A stretch of DNA of 31,917 bases from JBFHRE01 sp041591895 (GTDB lineage Bacteria > Actinomycetota > Acidimicrobiia > Spongiisociales > ZC4RG35): assembly GCA_041591895.1 (NCBI GenBank), contig JBFHRE010000013.1, forward strand, positions 1-31,917. Direction: 5' to 3'. Every line of letters begins with the position of its first letter. Within the stretch, counting starts at the first letter, position 1. The notes under the pieces are model-generated. The model worked only from the letters and a program-made list of their open reading frames with translations, had not been told where the DNA came from and did not search any database. Of this stretch, positions 23,388 to 31,493 are shown one piece after another. A program made the position numbers and the translations under genes.

Positions 23388-24157
23388 GAGCGCTCACGGT
23401 AGGCACCGGACATCGCCATCCCCCTCATTCGAACGACGTCTCGAAGGAACCGGAAAGGTTCGATCAGCGGGTTGATCTTCGAGAACGGGGCGTCGAACCA
23501 GCGGACTGGTTCCTCGGCTACGCCGAAACCGAGACGTTGGGCCAGGAACAGCACCTCGAGGTCGAACGCGAACCCGTCCAGCCGTTGATACGAGAAGATC
23601 TCGTGGGCGGCGGTCCGGGTGAACAGCTTGAAGCCGCACTGAGTGTCCCTCACGTCCGTACGGACCATGAACCTGACAATCCGCTGCAGTCCCCTCGACA
23701 ACAACTCCCGAAGGTTGGAACGGTTTGCGACCGACGCGCCGGCGGACGCCCGCGAGCCAACCACGACGTCGCACACCCCGGCCTCCAGACGCGCCATCAG
23801 ATGATCGAGCTCGGAGATAGGCGTCGAGTTGTCGGCGTCGCAGAAGAGAATGACGTCACCACGGGCGGCCATCACCCCGGCTCGTACGGCGGCTCCCTTG
23901 CCCTGGTTTCGGGGTGCCCGCAAGACAGAGACGTTCGCCAGACCGAGAGCTTCGACCACGGCGACGGTGTCGTCGGTCGAACCGTCGTCGGAGACGATGC
24001 ACTCCCAGTCCAGCCCCTGCCCGGAGACGTGGACGCCGATGGCAGCCATTGTCGGAACGATCCGCTCGGCCTCGTTGTAGGTGGGGATCACGACCGACAA
24101 GCGCGGCCGTGTCCCACTCGGCGTGTCACGCCATTGGTGAAACATGGTGTATGTCAT
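23339..24157 (-). CDS. GT2 glycosyltransferase, dolichyl/polyprenyl-phosphate glucosyltransferase-like
   Basis: This 272-residue GT-A enzyme starts LSVVIPTYNEAERI (20-33), has SDDGSTDD (56-63), the metal-binding DAD (107-109) and the DTQCGFKLF segment (171-179) characteristic of ALG5-like and DPM-like enzymes that load glucose or mannose on polyprenyl phosphate. No membrane segment is obvious. The product would be a donor for GT-C enzymes such as the next gene's protein, a strong functional fit. ATG 24157 has GAGGG five to six bases upstream. First gene of the five-gene operon; mce ends 128 bases upstream and may share the transcript. Confidence 0.92.
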   Translation of the reverse strand: MTYTMFHQWRDTPSGTRPRLSVVIPTYNEAERIVPTMAAIGVHVSGQGLDWECIVSDDGSTDDTVAVVEALGLANVSVLRAPRNQGKGAAVRAGVMAARGDVILFCDADNSTPISELDHLMARLEAGVCDVVVGSRASAGASVANRSNLRELLSRGLQRIVRFMVRTDVRDTQCGFKLFTRTAAHEIFSYQRLDGFAFDLEVLFLAQRLGFGVAEEPVRWFDAPFSKINPLIEPFRFLRDVVRMRGMAMSGAYRERSCPPLTSTPQPLSKLA

Positions 24158-24285
24158 TGATCCCTCGTGCCGCGGTTTCAATCGGCACGCCAGAACCGCC
24201 CCTTGAGAAGGATTCGGCTGTGAGTCCCGGACGGGAGCACGGTGCTCGGTCGGCCGGTCGACAGGTGCCGGTCAATCCACTGGCA

Positions 24286-24696
24286 TCAATCGATCGGGAG
24301 CTCGACCAATTCGACGAGGGTGCCGGCCAGGTCCTTGGGATGAATGAACGCGATCCTCGCCCCGCGCCCGCCGGGTCGGGGCTCTCGGTCGATCAGCGTC
24401 GCCCCCTCCGCCTCGAGGTGGGTGAGCGCTATCTCGATGTCGACGACGCTGTATGCGACGTGGTGCAGACCTTCCCCGTTCTTGGCGAGAAACCGGCCCA
24501 CGGGGGTTTCCGGACCGAGTGGCTGCAGGAGCTGAACGAACGACCCACCCACCGGGATCATCGCCTCCTCCACACCCTGCGCCTCGACGACCTCGCGATA
24601 CAGCGGGGTGACCTGATACCGGCTCTGGTAGCCGGCGATGGCAGCGTCGAGATCGTTGACCGCGATGGCAACGTGATCGAGGTTGAGCAGTCGCAT
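24286..24696 (-). CDS. mce: Methylmalonyl-CoA epimerase
   Basis: This 136-residue vicinal-oxygen-chelate enzyme interconverts (S)- and (R)-methylmalonyl-CoA in propionyl-CoA metabolism. LDHVAIAV (His8), Gln55 in FVQLL, GEGLHHVAY (His79) and TLVELVE (Glu129) match the expected His-Gln-His-Glu metal site. Length is normal. No mutase or propionyl-CoA carboxylase gene is adjacent. It has no ribosome site; a CACAAT box lies six bases before the ATG, so the transcript may be leaderless. It is separated from the GT2 gene by 128 bases. Confidence 0.95.
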   Translation of the reverse strand: MRLLNLDHVAIAVNDLDAAIAGYQSRYQVTPLYREVVEAQGVEEAMIPVGGSFVQLLQPLGPETPVGRFLAKNGEGLHHVAYSVVDIEIALTHLEAEGATLIDREPRPGGRGARIAFIHPKDLAGTLVELVELPID

Positions 24697-24702
24697 CAGC
24701 CG

Positions 24703-24733
24703 ATTGTGCCAGCGATGTATCCCTTTTTGTCAG
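24703..24733 (-). promoter_or_regulatory. Candidate promoter of mce
   Basis: On the minus strand CTGACA (24733-24728) and CACAAT (24708-24703) resemble -35 and -10 boxes, separated by 19 bases, slightly longer than ideal. The -10 ends six bases before the ATG, matching the leaderless pattern seen at other genes here. Confidence 0.35.
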
Positions 24734-24796
24734 TCATCCGTCTTTGTGCTGAGACGAGACTGAATCACGCGGCGCGCCGAGCGTGGGCGCCGTCGA

Positions 24797-24802
24797 TAGG
24801 GT
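24797..24802 (+). promoter_or_regulatory. Candidate -10 box of the decarboxylase gene
   Basis: TAGGGT lies 41 bases before the ATG at 24844. It predicts transcription from about 24809 and a leader of about 35 bases that includes the ribosome site GAGGTGG five bases before the ATG. No convincing -35 box. Confidence 0.4.
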
Positions 24803-24843
24803 GAAGCGGTGCCTACCCGAACCCGCCAACCGAGGTGGCCTAG

Positions 24844-26025
24844 ATGAACACCCGCGCGGCCCGCACCCGGGAGCCCTTCGTCCATATTCCCCGTTTCGAG
24901 TCGACGTTCGACTACGTCGCATCCCATCGACCGACCCGGCCGGTTCACTGCCTGTACCCCCACGTTCTCCACGCTGCCGCCAGTCGGTTCGTGAGCGGAT
25001 TCCCGGGAACCGTGCTGTACGCAGTGAAGGCCAACCCGGCGCCGCCTGTTCTCAAGGGTCTGTGGGAGGCGGGGGTCCGCGACTTCGACACCGCCTCCAT
25101 CGAGGAGATCGAGCTCGTGCGGAGGCTGTTCCCGGAGGCCACCTGCCATTTCATGGCGCCGGCCCGGCTCGCCGGAACTGCGCCCGAGGCATTCCACCGC
25201 CACGGGGTGCGGCATTTCGTGGCGGATCACCCCAGCGAGGTGGCCCGGCTGCTGGAGTTCGCCGATAGGCACACTGCCATCACCATCCGGATGAAGGCCT
25301 TCGATCCGGCCTCGGTGTACGAGCTGTCCACCAAGTTTGGTGCGGAGCCGGAGGCCTGCATCGACATGCTCGATGCTCTGGCGGCTTCGAACGTCCGGGC
25401 CGGGCTCAGCTTCAACGTCGGATCGCTGTGCCTGCATCCAGATGCGTACGTTCGGGCGCTGACCGCTGCCGGACGGGTGATCCAGTCCACCCGGGCGAGG
25501 ATCGAGGTTCTCGACGTAGGCGGCGGCTTTCCCGCCCCATACCCCGGACTCAGTGCTCCGCCTCTCGAGGCGTTCTTCACCGGAATCTCTCGAGCCATCG
25601 ACGAAATCGGACTGGAACCCGACATCTCGGTATTGGGGGAGCCCGGACGAGCGCTCGTGGCCGAAGGGCAGAGCCTGCTGACCCAGGTGATCCTCGTGAA
25701 GGACGACCTGGTGTTCCTCAATGACGGGATCTACGGCAACTTGAAGGAACTCGACATCTCGAAGGAGACCGTCACCTACCCCCATCGGGTGATTCGCCCC
25801 GACGGACCCCGTGCAAGCGCGGTGCGGCGGTTCGGGATTGCAGGTCCGACGTGTGACTCGCTCGATGTGATCCCGATGAAGATCGCCCTGCCCGTCGACC
25901 TCGGGGAGGGCGACTGGATCGAATTCGGGATGACAGGCGCGTACTCCAACGCGATGAGCACCCGGTTCAACGGACTGGGCGAAGCGCGCTGGATCGAGAT
26001 TCTTCCGGGTGAGCCTCCCCGCTGA
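24844..26025 (+). CDS. Ornithine/lysine decarboxylase-like PLP enzyme (fold type III)
   Basis: This 393-residue protein has the alanine-racemase/ODC fold. YAVKANP holds the PLP Lys62; STKFGAE (162-168), DVGGGFP (224-230), GEPGRA (265-270), CDSLD (337-341) and GAYSNAMS (365-372) match ornithine/lysine decarboxylases rather than diaminopimelate decarboxylase. Cys337 is the expected catalytic acid and Tyr367 the cofactor-phosphate contact. The segment usually read as HVGS is NVGS here (Asn191), an odd change of the residue that stacks on PLP. Likely makes putrescine or cadaverine, substrate unproven. Ribosome site GAGGTGG supports the ATG. It converges on the molybdoenzyme gene. Confidence 0.88.
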   Translation: MNTRAARTREPFVHIPRFESTFDYVASHRPTRPVHCLYPHVLHAAASRFVSGFPGTVLYAVKANPAPPVLKGLWEAGVRDFDTASIEEIELVRRLFPEATCHFMAPARLAGTAPEAFHRHGVRHFVADHPSEVARLLEFADRHTAITIRMKAFDPASVYELSTKFGAEPEACIDMLDALAASNVRAGLSFNVGSLCLHPDAYVRALTAAGRVIQSTRARIEVLDVGGGFPAPYPGLSAPPLEAFFTGISRAIDEIGLEPDISVLGEPGRALVAEGQSLLTQVILVKDDLVFLNDGIYGNLKELDISKETVTYPHRVIRPDGPRASAVRRFGIAGPTCDSLDVIPMKIALPVDLGEGDWIEFGMTGAYSNAMSTRFNGLGEARWIEILPGEPPR

Positions 26026-26039
26026 ACGCCCCCATGCCA

Positions 26040-27062
26040 TCAACTGGCAGGAAACGGCAGCTGAATCCACCAGGGTCGATCGACCGGCTCGATCGAGACC
26101 ACCCACTTGACCCACCAGAACCCGCGACGGTCCGGAGCCACCAACCGGGCGGGGAATCCGTGCCCGGGGCTCAGGGATGCCCCGCCGGCGCCAACCGCCA
26201 ACCAGAGCCTCGAAGCGTCCCGAACAGGGAATGTGCGAACGTACCCCGTGGTCGACGTGACCCGGATGGATCTGAGCTGGTCGAAATCGGGGCCGAGGAG
26301 GTGATCGAGCCGGATGCCGGTCCAGACCTGCTCGGAGTACCAACCGCTCGTACAGTCGAGCACGGCGCTCAGGTCCTGGGTCGGGTACGCCTCGAGGTCC
26401 ACCAGCGAGAGCGACCGCCGGCCCAGCCGGAGCTTCCACCTGTCTGGATCGACGTCCGGTATCGCATCGTTCAGCCAGGAGGTGACCGGCATCCTCTCCG
26501 GAACGAATGAACCGCGTTCGTGAGAACCGGTGAACCGACGCCTCGATCCCGGCGAGCCGACCGCCGCCCATGCCGTCTCGAGCCCGAGCCAAGTCACCAG
26601 CGCCGCCGTCGAGAGGGCGGTCAGCCTGACCAGGTTTCGGCGATCCAGGTCGGTCCTTCGAGGCCGGACGGGGTGGCGGAGCACATGAGAGGTCAGCACT
26701 GCGCCCGCCAGAAGACCCGCTCCGATGTGTACCTGCATCGTCGTGAGCGGGCCGATGTGTTGTAGGCCCGTGACGGAGTGCAGCAGACCGCTGACCACGG
26801 TGACCATCACCAGAAACAGGAGGACGCTGGAGGCCCCCGGCTTAGTCCCGGTACGAGTCCACGATCGCCTGACCACCAGGGACTTCCACGGCGCGGCCAG
26901 GACGATCGACAGCCCGACCACACCGTGGACGACCGACGGATGAACCGACCCGTTCGTTCCGATTCCGTTCGCCCAGAGACCGGTGACGATCGCGACCGGC
27001 AAGGCAAAGGCCAGTAGGAGGTTGATCCGACGGCTCCTAGGTCTCGACCTTGTGACATCCAC
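26040..27062 (-). CDS. Membrane-bound molybdopterin oxidoreductase (sulfite-oxidase fold) with five-span domain
   Basis: This 340-residue protein has five hydrophobic segments (about 14-31, 42-60, 78-97, 108-128, 148-166) followed by a molybdopterin domain (about 185-340). The DCTSGWYSEQVW motif (Cys237) supplies the molybdenum ligand, as in the SUOX/YedY fold. Histidines 41, 46, 95, 112 and 126 may bind heme b. RRNLVRL (141-147), just before the fifth span, looks like an internal twin-arginine signal, as in the actinobacterial multi-span Tat substrate Sco3746 of Streptomyces coelicolor. The catalytic domain then faces outside. The GTG at 27062 is the only reasonable start. Substrate unknown. 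Confidence 0.88.
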   Translation of the reverse strand: MDVTRSRPRSRRINLLLAFALPVAIVTGLWANGIGTNGSVHPSVVHGVVGLSIVLAAPWKSLVVRRSWTRTGTKPGASSVLLFLVMVTVVSGLLHSVTGLQHIGPLTTMQVHIGAGLLAGAVLTSHVLRHPVRPRRTDLDRRNLVRLTALSTAALVTWLGLETAWAAVGSPGSRRRFTGSHERGSFVPERMPVTSWLNDAIPDVDPDRWKLRLGRRSLSLVDLEAYPTQDLSAVLDCTSGWYSEQVWTGIRLDHLLGPDFDQLRSIRVTSTTGYVRTFPVRDASRLWLAVGAGGASLSPGHGFPARLVAPDRRGFWWVKWVVSIEPVDRPWWIQLPFPAS

Positions 27063-27140
27063 GACGTGATTGGATCAGGGTCGGCGCCGGTGTGCAAGAG
27101 CCAGGACGCCCCCGGCTGCCGGCCAATCCGCTCTCCGCGA

Positions 27141-27146
27141 TAGGCT
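27141..27146 (+). promoter_or_regulatory. Candidate -10 box for leaderless thiolase-glpX operon
   Basis: TAGGCT ends six bases before the ATG at 27153, with no ribosome site. It is identical to the box before the small gene at 14728, supporting a leaderless start. Confidence 0.5.
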
Positions 27147-27152
27147 CACGTC

Positions 27153-28337
27153 ATGAGCAACGTCGTATTGACTGCCGCCGCCCGCACCCCGATCGGAAAG
27201 TACGGAGGGGCTCTGTCTTCGTTGAGAGCGGTCGAGCTCGGAGGCGCGGCCATCTCCGCCGCCGTCGAACGATCAGGAGTGGACCCATCGGTAATCGACG
27301 AAGTGATCTTCGGGCAGGTTCTTCAGGCCGGTGAAGGCCAGATCACGTCACGCCAGGCGGCCGTTGGCGGTGGCCTCCCGATGACCGTCCCTGCGATCAC
27401 GGTCAACAAGGTGTGTCTGTCCGGCTTGGCCGCGGTCGGCTTGGCTGCGAAGTCCATCCGGGCGGGAGATTCCACATTCGTGATGGCCGGCGGGATGGAG
27501 TCGATGAGCAACGCCCCACATGTCGTCCGCGAGGTACGGTGGGGAGCCCGGATGGGTGATGTGACCATGGTCGACGTCATGACCCACGACGGTCTGTTCT
27601 GCGCCTTCGATCACTGCACGATGGGCGAATCGTCCGACGCCAAGAACACCCGGCTGGGCATCGGACGGGAGGAACAGGACGAGTGGGCCGCCCGGTCGCA
27701 TCAGCGGGCAGCCGAAGCCACCGACCAGGGGCTGTTTGCGGATGAGCTCGTACCGGTGGCGGTGCCTCAGCGGAGGGGCGATCCGGTGCTGGTCGGTAGC
27801 GATGAAGGTGTGCGGCCCGATGCGACTGCCGAGGCTCTTGAAAAGCTCCGACCGGCGTTCTCGCCCGATGGAACGCTGACCGCCGGCAATGCCTCGCAGA
27901 TCTCCGACGGAGCAGCAGCCGTGGTGGTCGCCGACCGCGCTGCGGCCGAGGCCAACGGATCCCCGGTCCTGGCCGAGATCATCGCATACGGCCAGATCGG
28001 TGGCGCAGACGCAACGCTTCACGAGCGCCCGGCCGAAGCGATCCGGGTTGCCCTGAAACATGCGGGTTTGGAGCCCTCTGATCTCGATCTGGTCGAGATC
28101 AACGAGGCGTTCGCGGCGGTGGCGCTGTGGTCGGCTCGCATGCTGGACCTCCCGCCGGAGAAGGTCAACGTCCGGGGAGGAGCGGTGGCTCTAGGTCACC
28201 CGATCGGCTGCAGCGGCGCCCGGTTGTTGGTGACGCTGGTGAGCGCCCTCCGCGCCCGCGGCGGAGGCGTCGGTGCCGTCTCCCTGTGCGGAGGCGGCGG
28301 ACAGGGAGACGCCATGATCGTCCGGGTTTCCGCATGA
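27153..28337 (+). CDS. Acetyl-CoA C-acetyl/acyltransferase (thiolase)
   Basis: This 394-residue enzyme catalyses reversible thiolysis of 3-ketoacyl-CoA or condensation of two acetyl-CoA. Active-site features: NKVCLSG with Cys88, NEAFAAV, GGAVALGHPIGCSGAR with the catalytic His, and LCGGGGQGDA with the second Cys near the C-terminus. Length is standard for the AtoB/FadA family. Chain-length specificity and direction cannot be read off. It overlaps glpX as ATGA (28334-28337) and seems to be leaderless. Confidence 0.96.
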   Translation: MSNVVLTAAARTPIGKYGGALSSLRAVELGGAAISAAVERSGVDPSVIDEVIFGQVLQAGEGQITSRQAAVGGGLPMTVPAITVNKVCLSGLAAVGLAAKSIRAGDSTFVMAGGMESMSNAPHVVREVRWGARMGDVTMVDVMTHDGLFCAFDHCTMGESSDAKNTRLGIGREEQDEWAARSHQRAAEATDQGLFADELVPVAVPQRRGDPVLVGSDEGVRPDATAEALEKLRPAFSPDGTLTAGNASQISDGAAAVVVADRAAAEANGSPVLAEIIAYGQIGGADATLHERPAEAIRVALKHAGLEPSDLDLVEINEAFAAVALWSARMLDLPPEKVNVRGGAVALGHPIGCSGARLLVTLVSALRARGGGVGAVSLCGGGGQGDAMIVRVSA

Positions 28338-29323
28338 TGGCCGAGATCCCCGATCGCAACCTCGGTCTCGACCTGGCACGGGTGACGGAGACAGCCGCAA
28401 TGGCTGCGGCTCGGTGGCAGGGCCGGGGAAACAAGGAGGCGGCCGATCAAGCGGCGGTGGACGGGATGCGCGCCCACCTCGGCACGCTCGACCTGGACGG
28501 TGTGGTGGTCATCGGCGAAGGTGAGAAGGACGAGGCGCCGATGCTGCACAACGGGGAACGGGTGGGAACCGGCTCCGGGAAACCGGTGGACGTCGCCGTC
28601 GACCCCGTCGACGGGACCACGCTCACCGCCCACGGGATGCCGGGAGCTCTCTCTGTGATCGCGGTGGCCGAGCGCGGGACGATGTTCTCGCCCGGGTCGA
28701 TGGTCTACATGGACAAGCTGGCAGTCGGACCAGAAGCCCGGGGAATGGTCGATCTCGATGCACCGGTGGAACGGAACCTCCAGCGAGTCGCCAAGGCCAA
28801 AGGCGAGGACGTCAACGACCTCACCGTCATCATCCTCGACCGGCCCCGCAACGAGCGCTACATCGCCGCAGTCCGCCAGGCCGGGGCCAGGATCAGGTTG
28901 ATCCGGGACGGCGACGTCCAGGCCGCGATCGCCGCTTCCGCGTCTTCGTCTGGGATCGACCTGCTGCTCGGAATCGGTGGGTCCCCCGAAGGGGTTCTGG
29001 CTGCAGCCGCGCTCCGCTGCATGGGCGGGGAGATCCAGGGACGGCTTTGGGCACGAGATGAGCACGACCGGGCGTACGCCGCCGAACACGGGTACGACCT
29101 CGACCGGATCATGGGTATCACCGACCTGGTCGGCGGCGCCAATGTCTCCTTCGCCGCCACGGGGGTCACCGGTGGGGAGTTCCTTCAGGGAGTCGATTTC
29201 CATGGGGACGGGGCCACCACCCACTCGGTGATGATGAGATCCAAGACCGGGTCGGTTCGCTACATGACGGCCAATCACAACCTCGCCAAATTGCGCACCA
29301 TCTCGTCGATCGAGTACGACTGA
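28334..29323 (+). CDS. glpX: Class II fructose-1,6-bisphosphatase
   Basis: This 329-residue enzyme removes the 1-phosphate from fructose-1,6-bisphosphate in gluconeogenesis. GEGEKDEAP (61-69) and DPVDGTTLTA (90-99) are the metal-binding motifs of the lithium-sensitive phosphatase superfamily in the GlpX form. The frame is open upstream to 28127, but the ATG at 28334 overlaps the thiolase stop as ATGA and gives the normal family length; a second ATG follows directly at 28337. It ends two bases before the convergent EamA stop. Confidence 0.97.
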   Translation: MMAEIPDRNLGLDLARVTETAAMAAARWQGRGNKEAADQAAVDGMRAHLGTLDLDGVVVIGEGEKDEAPMLHNGERVGTGSGKPVDVAVDPVDGTTLTAHGMPGALSVIAVAERGTMFSPGSMVYMDKLAVGPEARGMVDLDAPVERNLQRVAKAKGEDVNDLTVIILDRPRNERYIAAVRQAGARIRLIRDGDVQAAIAASASSSGIDLLLGIGGSPEGVLAAAALRCMGGEIQGRLWARDEHDRAYAAEHGYDLDRIMGITDLVGGANVSFAATGVTGGEFLQGVDFHGDGATTHSVMMRSKTGSVRYMTANHNLAKLRTISSIEYD

Positions 29324-29325
29324 CC

Positions 29326-30231
29326 TCAGACGGCCAGGTGAGCACCGGACACTCGGCGCCAGATGTCGCCCGTGGCGGTGGCGGCGATCGCAATCACCAC
29401 GACGGTCCCACCGACCAGGGCGGCGTTGGTCGGGCGTTCGCCGGCCAACCACCAGACCCACAACGGTCCGAGCACGGTCTCCAGGAGTGACACCAGCGCA
29501 ACCTCGGCCGCCGGTGCCCGGCGGGCACCGACCTCGAAGATCGCCAGACCGGTTCCCAACTGGATCGCCCCGAACACCGCCAGCAGCAACAGATCCGGAC
29601 CGGAAACCACCAACGATGGCGCCAGCAGACCCGATACCACGAGCCCGATGAGAGGTCCAAGGGCCATGGCGGGTGCCATCGGGACGGTTCGGTTGCGCCG
29701 CAACACCACTGTCGCGATGGCAAACACCACCGGAATGACGAATGCAATTGCATCACCCCTGAGCGAACTCGACCCCACCGATCCCCGGACCATGAAGGCC
29801 ACACCGCCGATGGCCGCCGACATGGCCAGCCACTGGAGGCCGGATACCCGCTCCCGCAGGAACACCCACGCCAACAGCGCAGCGAAGAACGGCGTGGTCG
29901 CCAGGATCACGAGCGTATTGGCGACACTGGTCAGGGACATCGCCACCACGAACAGCAGAGAGGCGGTGGCGAAGCAACATCCGACCACGAACCCCGACCA
30001 CCCGACGTCCTTGAATGCCTGCACGGTCCGGGCCCGTTGGCGGGAGACGACGAAGCCGGCCAAGACCAGCATCGCGAACAATGAACGCCAGAAGCTGATC
30101 GTCCACGGATCGGTCACCGACAGCGAACGAACGATAGCCCCGCCGGTACTCCAGAAACCGGCAGCGAGCGCGACCAGAAGCAGACCGTTCACCGCTGGAC
30201 GGGGCGGAGCGGAGATCCGGGTGGAGGCCAT
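29326..30231 (-). CDS. EamA/DMT-superfamily transporter
   Basis: This 301-residue protein has about ten hydrophobic segments in two halves. The first half ends with LRERVSGLQWLAMSAAIGGVAFMV, the EamA-type ERV motif, and the second half has SLLETVLGPLWVWWLAGERPT, typical of the repeated domain. Substrate unknown. It is monocistronic on the minus strand, flanked by glpX (convergent) and the ABC permease gene upstream. GATAAT (30248-30243) may be its -10 box, 11 bases before the ATG. Confidence 0.91.
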   Translation of the reverse strand: MASTRISAPPRPAVNGLLLVALAAGFWSTGGAIVRSLSVTDPWTISFWRSLFAMLVLAGFVVSRQRARTVQAFKDVGWSGFVVGCCFATASLLFVVAMSLTSVANTLVILATTPFFAALLAWVFLRERVSGLQWLAMSAAIGGVAFMVRGSVGSSSLRGDAIAFVIPVVFAIATVVLRRNRTVPMAPAMALGPLIGLVVSGLLAPSLVVSGPDLLLLAVFGAIQLGTGLAIFEVGARRAPAAEVALVSLLETVLGPLWVWWLAGERPTNAALVGGTVVVIAIAATATGDIWRRVSGAHLAV

Positions 30232-30242
30232 AGCCGGGCAAC

Positions 30243-30248
30243 ATTATC
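30243..30248 (-). promoter_or_regulatory. Possible -10 box of the second EamA gene
   Basis: GATAAT on the minus strand is a 5/6 match to the consensus and lies 11 bases before the ATG. A TTGACC (30266-30261) is upstream, but its 12-base spacing is too short for a normal promoter, so only the -10 is proposed. Confidence 0.3.
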
Positions 30249-30299
30249 CGGGCCGGGGGCGGTCAAGCCGCGAGCGATCGGACCTGACCGATCGGCGGA

Positions 30300-31493
30300 T
30301 CAGAGGTCCCGGGAACGCAATGCCTCTCGCCACCCCACCTTGGCGCCCGTGCGCAGCAGACCGCCGGCATAGATCCTCCCGCCCAGCCTGACGAGACCCA
30401 CGATGCCGGCGAGGGCCACGACGATCGACAACAGCACCTCCCACCAAGGGAGGGCTCCGAGGGCAAAGCGCAACGGAGCAACGAACGGGGCCGTCGGCGG
30501 GAGATAGGTGGTCACGACCGCCAGGGCTCCGTCGGGCTTCTCCAGGGCCGCGAAACTGGCAAAGAAGCCGCCAACGGCGAGGATCGTGAAGGGTGCCGCG
30601 GTGCTCTGGGCATCCTCCATCCGGGTGGCGAGCGCGCCGGCGGCGCCGAATCCGAGGCTGTAGATGGCATACCCGAGCACGAACCAGACGACGAGCATCG
30701 CCACCGACTCCAGCGGCAATTCGGGCAGATCGAGGGCGCCGGTCAACTGGATACCGACCACGGCGATCGTGACGGTCACGACGAACTGTCCCAACCCGAG
30801 GAGCCCAATGCCGAGCACCTTGCCGGCCAGGAGATGCCTGGGTCGTAGTGTTGCCAGCAGGACCTCGACCACCCGGCTCGATTTCTCCTCCGTGACTCCG
30901 GTGAGAGTCCAGGTTCCGTACGTGAGCACCGCCACGTACATCAGGATCAGACCGGCGTAGGCCACCGTCGCCCGGGAATCGGCCTCGCCTTCTTCTTCCC
31001 CCGAAAGGGCCTCGACCTCGAGCGAGTCGGAGGACAGGATCTCGAGGACCTCGGCCGACTCCGGATCGGCGAGCAGCGCCTCCACCCGCAGGGATGCAGC
31101 CGACTCCTGGAGCAGGCTCACCACTCGCGATCCGCCGATGCCACCCGCTCGCTCCACGATCAGACGCGAACCGCCAACCAGCACGGCCTCCACTTCGCCG
31201 CTCGAAATGGCGGCCCGGGCTGTCGTCTCGTCGGGGAACGGGATCTCCTCGACGGTGTCTCCCCCGTCCTCGATCCCGAGAATCGTCTCCACTCCCGCCA
31301 GCAGCTCGTCGTTACCCGGACCCACCGAGCCAATCCGGTAGGTGTCGACCCTGCCCTCGAACAACGTCGGGAGAAACACCAGCAAGAGCATCAGCGCCAC
31401 GGTGAGAAGTGAGGACACCCTGAAGGCCCGGCTTCGCGATCGCTCACGTATCTCTCGCACGGTGACCAACCACAATGCACGCCGGCCGTTCAT
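30300..31493 (-). CDS. ABC-2 type transporter permease (NatB-like)
   Basis: This 397-residue permease starts with a cytoplasmic amphipathic segment (WLVTVREIRERSRSRAFRV), one span (about 27-44), a large extracytoplasmic domain (about 45-175, acidic and Glu-rich towards the end), then five or so spans. That layout is typical of the NatB/ABC-2 family, which exports ions, drugs or lipids. VTEEKSSRVVEVLLATLRPRHLLAGK after the second span is the conserved family segment. Its ATG overlaps the ATPase stop as ATGA, so both form one transporter. The substrate is not predictable. Confidence 0.91.
   Translation of the reverse strand: MNGRRALWLVTVREIRERSRSRAFRVSSLLTVALMLLLVFLPTLFEGRVDTYRIGSVGPGNDELLAGVETILGIEDGGDTVEEIPFPDETTARAAISSGEVEAVLVGGSRLIVERAGGIGGSRVVSLLQESAASLRVEALLADPESAEVLEILSSDSLEVEALSGEEEGEADSRATVAYAGLILMYVAVLTYGTWTLTGVTEEKSSRVVEVLLATLRPRHLLAGKVLGIGLLGLGQFVVTVTIAVVGIQLTGALDLPELPLESVAMLVVWFVLGYAIYSLGFGAAGALATRMEDAQSTAAPFTILAVGGFFASFAALEKPDGALAVVTTYLPPTAPFVAPLRFALGALPWWEVLLSIVVALAGIVGLVRLGGRIYAGGLLRTGAKVGWREALRSRDL

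Noticed and set aside
24730..26592. Long minus-strand open frame of 620 codons
   Set aside because: It spans antisense across the decarboxylase gene and into the molybdoenzyme gene in the wrong frame; the translation resembles no protein family.
30243..30266. Full sigma-70 promoter TTGACC/GATAAT before the second EamA gene
   Set aside because: The spacer is only 12 bases, too short; only the -10 box was kept as a weak candidate.
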